8,833 bases of DNA, taken from positions 1 to 8,833 of the forward strand of contig JASIDM010000086.1 of NCBI GenBank assembly GCA_030044695.1, written 5' to 3'. The position numbers and the translations under genes were made by a program. This document shows, piece after piece, positions 1 through 6,010 of the stretch. Position 1 is the stretch's first letter; each line of letters begins with the position of its first letter. Below the pieces are notes generated by a model. It saw nothing but the letters and a program-made list of their open reading frames with translations. It did no database searches and had not been told where the DNA came from. The stretch is from Thermoplasmata archaeon (GTDB lineage: Archaea > Thermoplasmatota > Thermoplasmata > Lutacidiplasmatales > UBA184).

Positions 1-959
1 GCGTCGGCCAGGGCCTCAACGTCCTCCGCAAGAGCGTCCCGGCGCCGGACGAGGACACCATCACGATCTCCACGGAGGCGCTGCGGGTCGCGCTCGCCCG
101 CGGCGGCATCGATCCCCAGCAGATCGGGGCCGTCTACGTCGGCTCGGAGTCCCACCCGTACGCCGTCAAGCCGACGGCGACGGTCGTCGCCCAGGCCGTC
201 GGCGCGACCCCCCACCTCACGGCGGCCGACTTCGAGTTCGCCTGCAAGGCCGGCACGGCGGCGATCCAGACCTGCCTCGGCCTCGTCGGCGCGGGGATGG
301 TCCGCTACGGCGTCGCGATCGGCACCGACACCTCCCAGGGGGCCCCCGGGGACGCCCTCGAGTACTCCGCCAGCGCCGGCGGCGCGGCGTTCGTCGTCGG
401 CCGCGAGAAGGTGATCTGCCGGGTGCTGCGGACCCTCTCCTACACGACGGACACGCCGGATTTCTGGCGTCGCGAGGGCCAGCGGTACCCGAGCCACAGC
501 GGCCGGTTCACCGGCGAGCCCGCCTACTTCCGTCACGTCACGGAGTGCGCCCGCGCGCTGTTCGAGGCCGTCGGGACGGGGCCGAAGGATTACACCCACG
601 TCGTCTTCCACCAGCCCAACGGCAAGTTCCCGCAGCGGGTCGGCAAGCAGCTCGGCTTCACCGACGAGCAGATGCGCTACGGGCTGGTGACCCCGTACCT
701 CGGCAACACCTACTCCGGGGCCGCCCTCATCGGGCTCGCCAACGTGCTCGACCACGCCCGCCCGCAGGAACGGATCCTCGTCGTCGGCTACGGCTCCGGG
801 GCCGGCTCGGACGCCTTCGACCTGCAGGCGACCGACGAGCTCGCCGCCTTCGACCACGATCACGGCCGCCCCGTGCAGTACTACCTCGACCAGGGGGTCG
901 AGATCCCGTACGCCGTCTACGCGAAGTTCCGCGGCAAGATCCGCATGGCGGAGAGCTAG
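1..959 (+). CDS. mvaS: Hydroxymethylglutaryl-CoA synthase, archaeal type (5' partial)
   Basis: Condenses acetyl-CoA with acetoacetyl-CoA to HMG-CoA, the first committed step of the mevalonate route to archaeal isoprenoid lipids; cytosolic. The frame is open from base 3 to the TAG at 957-959, giving 318 visible residues. Archaeal family members are about 350 residues, so roughly the first 30-35 are outside the window. The catalytic residues expected for the family are present: Glu in GSESHPYAVKPT (codon 147-149), the acyl-accepting Cys in FEFACKAGTAA (codon 243-245), and His in VFHQPNGKFP (codon 609-611). Glycine-rich core motifs such as QGAPGDALEYSASAGGAA also match the family. The next gene starts 3 bp after the stop, and the thiolase and DUF35 genes follow in the usual archaeal order. 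An ATG at 297 is internal and not the start. Function looks secure; only the N-terminus is missing. Confidence 0.95.
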   Translation, partial: VGQGLNVLRKSVPAPDEDTITISTEALRVALARGGIDPQQIGAVYVGSESHPYAVKPTATVVAQAVGATPHLTAADFEFACKAGTAAIQTCLGLVGAGMVRYGVAIGTDTSQGAPGDALEYSASAGGAAFVVGREKVICRVLRTLSYTTDTPDFWRREGQRYPSHSGRFTGEPAYFRHVTECARALFEAVGTGPKDYTHVVFHQPNGKFPQRVGKQLGFTDEQMRYGLVTPYLGNTYSGAALIGLANVLDHARPQERILVVGYGSGAGSDAFDLQATDELAAFDHDHGRPVQYYLDQGVEIPYAVYAKFRGKIRMAES

Positions 960-962
960 CCC

Positions 963-2132
963 GTGCGCGAGGTCGCCGTGCTCGGCGTCGGGCAGACGAA
1001 GTTCGGCGAGCTGTGGGACCGCTCGTTCCGGGAGATCGGCATCGAGGCCGGGCTCCAGGCGCTCGTCGACGCGAAGCTCTCCAGCGCCGACCTCGGCGCG
1101 CTGTACCTCGGGAACATGGCGAGCGGCTCCCTGATCGACCAGGAGCACATCGCCCCGCTGATCCTCGACTACGCCGGGCTCGCCGGCCGCCACCTGCCGG
1201 CCATGCGGGTGGAGGGCGGGGGCGCCTCGGGGGCGCTCGCCCTCCACCAGGGGTACCTCGCCGTCGCGAGCGGCCTGTACGACTACGTCGTCGTCGGCGG
1301 GGCCGAGAAGCTGACGGACGTCCCGGACGCGACGGCGACCCAGATCACCGCGTCGACGGCCGACCACGAATGGGAGGTCGTCTTCGGGGCGACGCTCCCC
1401 GCCCTCTGGGGGCTGGTCGCTCGCCGGCACATGCACCTCCACGGGACGACCCGGGAGCAGCTCGCCCGCGTGTCGGTCCACGCCCACGAGATGGGCTCGC
1501 GGAACCCGAACGCCCACTACCGCAACCGGCTCACCGTCGAGCAGGTCGTCGGGGCGCCGCCGATCGCCGAGCCGCTCGGCGTCCTCGACTGCGCCCCGTT
1601 CTCCGACGGGGCGGCCGCGGTCGTCCTCGGGCCGCTCGACGAGGCCCGTCGCCACACCGACACGCCGGTCCGGATCGCCGCGAGCCAGGTCGCCTGCGAC
1701 AGCATGGCGCTGCAGCACCGCAAGGAGATCACCAGCGTCGGGGCGACCGTGGAGGCGGCCCGGCTCGCCTTCGCGCGGGCCCGCCGCGCGCCGGCGGACG
1801 TCCAGGTCGCGGAGATCCACGACGCCTACTCGATCTGCCCGATCGTCGGCCTCGAGGACCTCGGGTTCGTCCCCCGGGGCGAGGCCGGTCCGGCGTTCGC
1901 GACCGGGCGGTTCGGCCTCGGAGGCTCGCCGACGATCAATCCGTCCGGAGGGACGAAGGCCCAGGGCCGGCCGTTCGGCGCCGTGGGGGTCGCCCAGGTC
2001 GTCGAGCTCGTGCGCCAGCTCCGCGGCGAGGCGAAGGAGCGCCAGGTCGCGGGCGCGGCCCTCGGGCTCGCCCATGACCTCGGCGGCACCGGCGCGACGA
2101 GCGTCGTCCACCTCTTGGAGCGGGCGAACTAG
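963..2132 (+). CDS. Thiolase-fold protein of the archaeal acetoacetyl-CoA thiolase family, lacking the catalytic Cys
   Basis: 389 residues, GTG start with GGAG 9 bp upstream (950-953). It aligns along its length with archaeal acetyl-CoA acetyltransferases: N-terminal VAVLGVGQTKFGELWDRS, LYLGNMASG, the QEHIAPLI segment, LDCAPFSDGAAAVVLG, EIHDAYSI and a C-terminal GGTGATSVVHLLER. In the family this enzyme makes acetoacetyl-CoA and sits in a complex with HMG-CoA synthase bridged by a DUF35 protein. Here the nucleophile motif, normally RVEAACASGG, reads RVEGGGASGA, with Gly87 (codon GGC, 1221-1223) at the Cys position. The GHPxGATG His motif reads GRPFGAVG, with Arg336 at the His position. His286 of the HD motif is kept. 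The remaining Cys residues lie elsewhere and do not replace the nucleophile. I infer a structural or altered-function partner of the HMG-CoA synthase. Fold and family are secure; thiolase activity is doubtful. The frame is intact, so this is not an obvious pseudogene. Confidence 0.9.
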   Translation: MREVAVLGVGQTKFGELWDRSFREIGIEAGLQALVDAKLSSADLGALYLGNMASGSLIDQEHIAPLILDYAGLAGRHLPAMRVEGGGASGALALHQGYLAVASGLYDYVVVGGAEKLTDVPDATATQITASTADHEWEVVFGATLPALWGLVARRHMHLHGTTREQLARVSVHAHEMGSRNPNAHYRNRLTVEQVVGAPPIAEPLGVLDCAPFSDGAAAVVLGPLDEARRHTDTPVRIAASQVACDSMALQHRKEITSVGATVEAARLAFARARRAPADVQVAEIHDAYSICPIVGLEDLGFVPRGEAGPAFATGRFGLGGSPTINPSGGTKAQGRPFGAVGVAQVVELVRQLRGEAKERQVAGAALGLAHDLGGTGATSVVHLLERAN

Positions 2133-2140
2133 GGGCGACG

Positions 2141-2626
2141 ATGTCGATCGCTCGGTTCTGGCGCGAGACGCCCCGCCGGTACAACCTCGGCGGCTCGAAG
2201 TGCGGCACCTGCGGCACCGTCTACTTCCCGCCCCGCCCGGTCTGCCCGACCTGCACGCGGCACCGGCAGTCGATCGCGACGATGGCGCCGTTCCAGCTCT
2301 CCGGCTCGGGCGAGGTCCTCTCCTACACCGTCGTCCACGAGGCGGCCGAGGGGTTCGAGATGCAGGTCCCGTACGTCGTCGCCCTCGTGAAGACCGACGA
2401 GGGACCGGTCCTCACCGGGCAGGTCGTCGACCTCGACCCGGGGCGGATCCGGATCGGGCTGCGGGTCCACGCGACGTTCCGCAAGCTCCGCGAGGAGGGG
2501 GCCGCGGGGGTCATCCACTACGGCTACAAGTTCGCCCCCGAGGACGACGGCGAGCGCCGGCCGCCGCCGGGCCGGCCGGCGGACCAGGTCCCGTCCTCAG
2601 CGACGGGGGACCGGGCGCGGGCGTGA
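2141..2626 (+). CDS. DUF35 zinc-ribbon/OB-fold protein, bridging subunit of the thiolase-HMG-CoA synthase complex
   Basis: 161 residues, ATG start 8 bp after the thiolase stop, with GGGGCG just upstream. The N-terminal helix (about residues 4-16) is followed by a rubredoxin-like zinc ribbon with Cys21, Cys24, Cys35 and Cys38 (CGTCG and CPTC pairs). An OB fold covers about residues 45-135 (GSGEVLSYTVVHEA, VPYVVALVKTDEGPVLTGQVV, GLRVHATFRK). In studied archaea the DUF35 protein holds thiolase and HMG-CoA synthase together and contributes to a shared CoA-binding channel. The last 25 or so residues are low-complexity, Pro/Arg-rich and probably disordered. The stop overlaps the next gene's GTG start by 4 bases (GTGA), a translational-coupling arrangement. 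The family call is secure and the role is inferred from the gene order. Confidence 0.93.
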   Translation: MSIARFWRETPRRYNLGGSKCGTCGTVYFPPRPVCPTCTRHRQSIATMAPFQLSGSGEVLSYTVVHEAAEGFEMQVPYVVALVKTDEGPVLTGQVVDLDPGRIRIGLRVHATFRKLREEGAAGVIHYGYKFAPEDDGERRPPPGRPADQVPSSATGDRARA

Positions 2627-3423
2627 CCGCCCCGGACGGCTCGGGCAACGAGCCGTACGACGGCGAGGAGCCGCCCGCCGACGAGGCGTTCGCGCGCAGC
2701 TACGCCGCCGGCTACGAGGAGGGGCTGCGGAGCGCCCTGCGCGAGCTGCTCGCCCACGCCTCCCGCGGCCGCACGAACCAGGAGCTCCGCGCCCTGATCC
2801 AGAGCCGCCTCGCGAGCCTCGCCGAGGAGGTCGACCTGAAGCGTCGCAGCCTCCTCGCGCCTCCCCGTCCCCTACCGTTCGGCGACCTCACGCGGGCGGG
2901 CCGTTCGGGCGCCTCCGCGAGCTCGGCCGAGGCGGCGACCGGACGGCCCGCGCTCCGACCTCGGGAGTCCGTCCTCGTCCGGGAGTCCCGACCGGAGCGG
3001 GCCGTCGAGCTGCTGCGCCGATCGCGTCGGAGTTTCCCCCGGCTGGCCCTCGTTTCGCTCCGCCCCCCCGACCTCGGCGATCCCGGCCTGACGACCGTCG
3101 TCGTCTCGGTCCGGGACCCGGGGGGCTCGTCCGGCGGCCACCTCACCCCCGGGGAGGTCGCCGGGCGGCTGCGCGCCGCCCTCGAGGCGCCGGGGGGAGC
3201 GCTGGTGTACGTCGACGCCCTCGAGTTCTTCGTCGGGGAGGAGGGGCCCGAGGTGACCCTGCGGTTCGCCCGCTGGCTCGTCGAGCAGGTCCAGGGCGGG
3301 AGCTCGGCGCTCCTCGTCTCCTACGACCCGAGGGCCCTCGCCGTCACCGACGCGAGCCGGCTCGAACGGCTGTTCGGCGAGATCGTCGACCGCTCCGAGC
3401 CGGCCCGTCCGCCGACGGGCTAG
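2623..3423 (+). CDS. DUF835-domain protein with helical N-terminal extension
   Basis: 266 residues, starting at the GTG that overlaps the DUF35 stop as GTGA. An upstream ATG at 2074 in the same frame would need a long Arg-rich stretch antagonistic to two real genes, so it is rejected. Residues 21-77 are predicted helical (FARSYAAGYEEGLRSALREL, then LIQSRLASLAEEVDLKRRSLL). A Ser/Ala/Gly-rich linker spans about 85-112. Residues about 113-256 resemble archaeal DUF835: VLVRESRPERAVELL, LALVSLRPPDL, then the best-conserved part VYVDALEFFVGEEGPEVTLRFARWL followed in register by LLVSYDPRALA. No enzymatic residues are evident. DUF835 proteins are common in Euryarchaeota/Thermoplasmatota, often beside sensor domains, and are thought to be signalling or regulatory; I cannot assign a target. 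Its place between mevalonate genes and a glycosyltransferase suggests a link with envelope lipid synthesis, but this is inference. Confidence 0.75.
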   Translation: MTAPDGSGNEPYDGEEPPADEAFARSYAAGYEEGLRSALRELLAHASRGRTNQELRALIQSRLASLAEEVDLKRRSLLAPPRPLPFGDLTRAGRSGASASSAEAATGRPALRPRESVLVRESRPERAVELLRRSRRSFPRLALVSLRPPDLGDPGLTTVVVSVRDPGGSSGGHLTPGEVAGRLRAALEAPGGALVYVDALEFFVGEEGPEVTLRFARWLVEQVQGGSSALLVSYDPRALAVTDASRLERLFGEIVDRSEPARPPTG

Positions 3424-3430
3424 GGGGACG

Positions 3431-4648
3431 TTGCCCGCGACCTCCCTGGACGTCGCCTACTTCTCCGACAGCTACCCGCCGATGCGCGACGGCGTCGCCG
3501 AGATGGCGAGCGGGCTCGCCCGAACGGTCGCGGCCCAGGGCCACCGGGTCCGGGTCTACGCCCCCAGGAGCCCCGGCGCGAGGGCGCCCGCGGCCGAGAG
3601 CTCCGACGGGGTCGAGGTCCACCGGCTCCGCTCGCTGCCGGTCCCGCTGTACGGGGAGTACCGCTGGCCGGTGTTCCCGTTCCGCGTGGTCGCCGCCGCC
3701 GCCCGGGGGACCGACGTCGTCCACCTCCACACCCCGGGGCTCCTCGGCACGACCGGCTTCCTGGCGGCCCGGCACGGCGGCCGCCCCCTGGTGGGGACGT
3801 TCCACACTGATCTCGCGGCGATGCGACGCAGCGTTCCCCAGAAGCTCCTCGTGCCGCTGTTCTTCCGGGTCGCCTGGTGGTACAACCTCGGCACGTACTA
3901 CCGGTGCGACGTCGCCACGGCGCCGTCCGCCGCGGCGCGGGCGACGCTCGAGCGCAGCGCGCGCAAGCCGTTCCGACGCCCGGTCGAGATCGTCCCCAAC
4001 GGGATCGACGTGACGAGGTTCCACCCCGGCACGACGGTCCCCGACTGGCGGGCGCGCTGCGGCCTCGGCGGCGCCCCGCTCGTCACGTTCCTCGGGCGGC
4101 TGACGGAGGACAAGGGGATCCACCGGTTCCTCGACGCCTTCGCCCAGGCTTCCGAGCGGACCCCGATCGTCGGCATCGTCGGAGGTCGCGGTCCCGAGGA
4201 GGCCGCGGTCCGCGGCCGACTGGAACGCGATCCGGCGCTCGCCGCCCGGCTGCGCTACGTCGGGCCGGTGGCGGAGGAGGAGAAGGTCGCCCTGCTCGCG
4301 CAGACCGACGTCTTCGTCCTCCCGTCGACGAGCGACACGTCGAGCGTCGCCCTGCTCGAGGCGATGGCCTGCGGCGCGGCCGTGCTCGCCCCGTCGATCG
4401 GCGGCCCGGCCGAGGTCGTCGACGCGGGCCGCACGGGAGAGATCGTCGACCCGCGCTCGCCGGAACTCTTGTCCGCGGCGATCGTCGAGCTGGCCGGGGA
4501 CGCCGCGGACCGGCGCCGTCTCGGCGGCGCGGCCGCCGCCTGGGTCCGCGACCACCGGTCGCTGGAGGCGATGGCCCGGCGCTTTATCTCCCTCTACCGG
4601 TCCGTTCTCGAGGAGCGCGGTGAGCGCGAGCACGGCGTCGCTGGGTGA
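3431..4648 (+). CDS. GT4-family glycosyltransferase (GT-B fold)
   Basis: 405 residues. TTG at 3431 is chosen as start, 7 bp after the previous stop with GGGG upstream. The in-frame ATG at 3482 would remove the first strand and the conserved FSDSYPPMRDGVAE loop (residues 11-24). The N-terminal acceptor domain includes VHLHTPGLLGTTGFLAARH and VGTFHTDL. The linker carries VPNGIDVTRFHPG (about 188-200). The C-terminal donor domain starts with FLGRLTEDKGIHRFLDAF (GRL at 222-224, Lys228) and includes FVLPSTSDTSSVALLEAMACG. The EX7E motif has Asp302 in place of the first Glu and keeps Glu310. Such enzymes move a sugar from a nucleotide- or lipid-linked donor onto a lipid or glycan acceptor, generally at the inner membrane face. 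No membrane segment is seen. Donor and acceptor cannot be told from sequence; a glycolipid role would suit its neighbours in the isoprenoid operon. The 3' end overlaps the next gene by 29 bp. Confidence 0.92.
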   Translation: MPATSLDVAYFSDSYPPMRDGVAEMASGLARTVAAQGHRVRVYAPRSPGARAPAAESSDGVEVHRLRSLPVPLYGEYRWPVFPFRVVAAAARGTDVVHLHTPGLLGTTGFLAARHGGRPLVGTFHTDLAAMRRSVPQKLLVPLFFRVAWWYNLGTYYRCDVATAPSAAARATLERSARKPFRRPVEIVPNGIDVTRFHPGTTVPDWRARCGLGGAPLVTFLGRLTEDKGIHRFLDAFAQASERTPIVGIVGGRGPEEAAVRGRLERDPALAARLRYVGPVAEEEKVALLAQTDVFVLPSTSDTSSVALLEAMACGAAVLAPSIGGPAEVVDAGRTGEIVDPRSPELLSAAIVELAGDAADRRRLGGAAAAWVRDHRSLEAMARRFISLYRSVLEERGEREHGVAG

Positions 4649-5684
4649 GCTCGAGGGCGTCGCCCGCCAACTCGCCAAGGACCGGTTCGACGAGCACGCG
4701 GCCCGGGGGTTGGGCCGGGCGTTCGAGGAGTACGTCGGGCGGAGGCGGCGCGCCGTCGGCGGGCTCGAGATCCTCGTGGACGGGCGGCCGTTCCCCACGT
4801 TGTACGCCGCCCTCGTCGACCCCGCCGCGACGTTCGGCTCCGCCGAGCTGCGCCTGGACCGGTCCTCGGGGACCGACGCCGAGTGGGAGTACCTCGTCCC
4901 GTTCTCGCGCCTCGTCGTCCACGACGACGGCTCGGCGGAGCTGTTCGGGGCCCAGGGCGAGGCCCCCCGCCGGGCGATCGCCCGGGTGCTCCTGCGGGAG
5001 CACTACGTCGTCCGCTCCCGGGCGGAGGACGCGCCCGGGGCCCCCGGCTCGGACCGAGGGGCCGGGGTCCCCAGCCTCGTCGGCACCCTCACCCAGGGGA
5101 TCACGATCTGCCGCGCCGCCCCGATCGTGCCGTTCGAGGTGGCGCTGTTGCTGTACCTCGCGGAGGAGCGGGTCCGCTACGAGGTCGACCTGGTGCACGC
5201 CGCGCTGCTGGCCGACCCCCGCACCGGTCGCCTCGCCCTCGCGCGCAAGGTCCGGCGCCCGGCTCGGCTCGCGTGGGGGGTCGACCGGAAGATCGGTCGA
5301 GGCCACGTCTCCCTGCTGGCGGCCCGATGCCTGGAGGTGCTCGTCGAGTCGAACGGCCTCACGAGCATCGAGCTGCGGCACGTCTACGGCGGCGTCCGGG
5401 AGCTCGTGGAGTCGGCGCTGCAGTCGCTGGTCCGACAGCGGTACGCGACGTTCGACCCGCGCACGGGCGTGTACCGCGCCCGGCTGGAGGCGTTCCTCCC
5501 GCCGTCGCCGGCCGAGGGGGTCTCGGCCGCTCCCCCCGTCCGGCCGGAGCTGCGGACGAGCGTGCAGGAACTGATCGCGGCGGCGGACGCCCGGGCCGCC
5601 TGCCCGCTCTGCGGCCAGCCGCTGCCCCCGGATCCTCATGCCCTGCTCTGCGACGACTGCGCGGCGAAGGTCGGGCTCGCGTAG
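4620..5684 (+). CDS. Uncharacterised protein with winged-helix-like region and C-terminal zinc ribbon
   Basis: 354 residues, not recognised as a named family. GTG at 4620 overlaps the glycosyltransferase end by 29 bp. A GTG at 4645 lies in another frame whose product is Ser/Arg-rich and lacks the zinc motif, so this frame is preferred. The N-terminal 40 residues look helical. Residues about 47-135 alternate strands and charged turns (LEILVDGRPFPTLYAALV, WEYLVPFSRLVVHDDGSAELF, AIARVLLREHYVV). Residues about 168-200 are hydrophobic/helical (FEVALLLYLAEERV). Residues about 230-292 look like a winged helix: LAARCLEVLVESNGL, VYGGVRELVESALQSLVRQ, then a wing-like YATFDPRTGVYRARLEAF. The tail holds a zinc ribbon, Cys328/Cys331 and Cys344/Cys347, separated by 12 residues. 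DNA or RNA binding is plausible, and it could be a transcription factor or tRNA/rRNA-associated factor; this is only inference. It is the last gene of the run and converges on the tRNA gene. Confidence 0.85.
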   Translation: MSASTASLGELEGVARQLAKDRFDEHAARGLGRAFEEYVGRRRRAVGGLEILVDGRPFPTLYAALVDPAATFGSAELRLDRSSGTDAEWEYLVPFSRLVVHDDGSAELFGAQGEAPRRAIARVLLREHYVVRSRAEDAPGAPGSDRGAGVPSLVGTLTQGITICRAAPIVPFEVALLLYLAEERVRYEVDLVHAALLADPRTGRLALARKVRRPARLAWGVDRKIGRGHVSLLAARCLEVLVESNGLTSIELRHVYGGVRELVESALQSLVRQRYATFDPRTGVYRARLEAFLPPSPAEGVSAAPPVRPELRTSVQELIAAADARAACPLCGQPLPPDPHALLCDDCAAKVGLA

Positions 5685-5711
5685 CCCGCGCGGCGCTCTC
5701 CCGGGGGCGAG

Positions 5712-5817
5712 CGGGCCTGTCGGGAGTCCCCGCCCCGGGCCGACATTCCCGGGGCCTTTGAACCCGAGACTGCTGGCTTAGAAGGCCAGTACTTTGTCCA
5801 GGCTAAGCTACAGGCCC
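5712..5817 (-). tRNA. trnR-UCU: tRNA-Arg (anticodon UCU) interrupted in the T loop
   Basis: Read on the minus strand from 5817. The acceptor stem GGGCCTG pairs perfectly with CAGGCCC (5713-5719); the discriminator is G (5712) and no CCA is encoded. The D stem GCTT/AAGT encloses loop AGCCTGGACA, with G18G19. The anticodon stem CTGGC/GCCAG encloses CTTCTAA, anticodon TCT, read as Arg for AGA/AGG. The variable loop is CAGTC. T stem TCGGG (5763-5767) pairs with CCCGA (5720-5724), but 38 nt lie between them where 7 are expected. Removing 31 nt at position 59/60 gives the standard T arm TCGGGTTCAAATCCCGA and a 75-nt mature tRNA. All stems are fully paired (one G-T in the D stem), which argues against a decayed gene. 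It lies 27 bp downstream of, and convergent with, the six-gene operon. Confidence 0.93.
5726..5756 (-). other. Probable 31-nt tRNA intron at position 59/60
   Basis: Boundaries are chosen because joining TTCAAA (5757-5762) to T (5725) restores the canonical T loop TTCAAAT. Shifted cuts giving TTCAACT (5727-5757) or TTCGACT (5729-5759) are also possible. The intron core is a perfect 8-bp hairpin, GCCCCGGG/CCCGGGGC (5732-5739 with 5748-5755), with an 8-nt loop. Introns at non-canonical tRNA positions are known in archaea and are removed by the bulge-helix-bulge endonuclease. I could not draw a strict bulge-helix-bulge here; both cut sites fall in the internal loop between the T stem and the intron hairpin. 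Confidence 0.75.
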
Positions 5818-5841
5818 GCGCGCTGTCGAGGGGAGAGGCTC

Positions 5842-5850
5842 CCTAAGACA
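5842..5850 (-). promoter_or_regulatory. Weak TATA-like element upstream of tRNA-Arg
   Basis: On the minus strand TGTCTTAGG lies about 25-33 nt before the first tRNA base and is the most AT-rich stretch in an otherwise GC-rich upstream region. The position suits an archaeal TATA box; the sequence is a poor match to the consensus. Next to it, GGGAG-AGG-CTCCC (plus strand 5831-5843) is a small perfect inverted repeat of unknown meaning. Confidence 0.3.
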
Positions 5851-6010
5851 GTGCCGCTCCGCGAGCGAGTCTCGCCCGGCGGTCCGGTGTGGCCGCAGGG
5901 TCGCGCCTCGCCCGAATGTTCCCGCCCGGGCCCCTCCGGCAGGGCGGGCGCGCCGAGATCCCCAGCCGTCCGGCCGGGGAACGCTCGTGCCGGAGCGGTC
6001 GACGCCGTGG

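Noticed and set aside
545..2077. Long + strand ORF (510 residues) overlapping HMG-CoA synthase and thiolase
   Set aside because: Its product is almost entirely Arg/Pro/Gly/Ala without motifs, while the two overlapping frames encode recognisable conserved enzymes; a GC-rich shadow frame.
3344..4798. Minus strand ORF (484 residues) opposite the glycosyltransferase
   Set aside because: Arg/Gly/Asp-rich low-complexity product, antisense to a well-conserved GT4 gene.
4645..5574. + strand ORF (309 residues) starting at GTG 4645
   Set aside because: Ser/Arg-rich shadow of the 4620-5684 frame; no hydrophobic core and no zinc motif.
4584..5639. Minus strand ORF (351 residues) opposite the zinc-ribbon protein
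   Set aside because: Low-complexity composition with no domain; the + frame has the four-Cys zinc ribbon and natural secondary-structure pattern.
5694..5713. Hairpin CGCTC...GAGCG just after the operon end, considered as a terminator
   Set aside because: Short GC stem without a T-run, overlapping the tRNA 3' end; archaeal termination depends mainly on U-tracts.
5960..5979. Imperfect hairpin CCCC-A-GCC...GGC-C-GGGG about 32 nt downstream of the propeller gene stop
   Set aside because: Seven pairs with a mismatch are expected by chance in such GC-rich DNA, and no T-tract follows. The rest of 5818-6010 shows nothing I can support as a gene.
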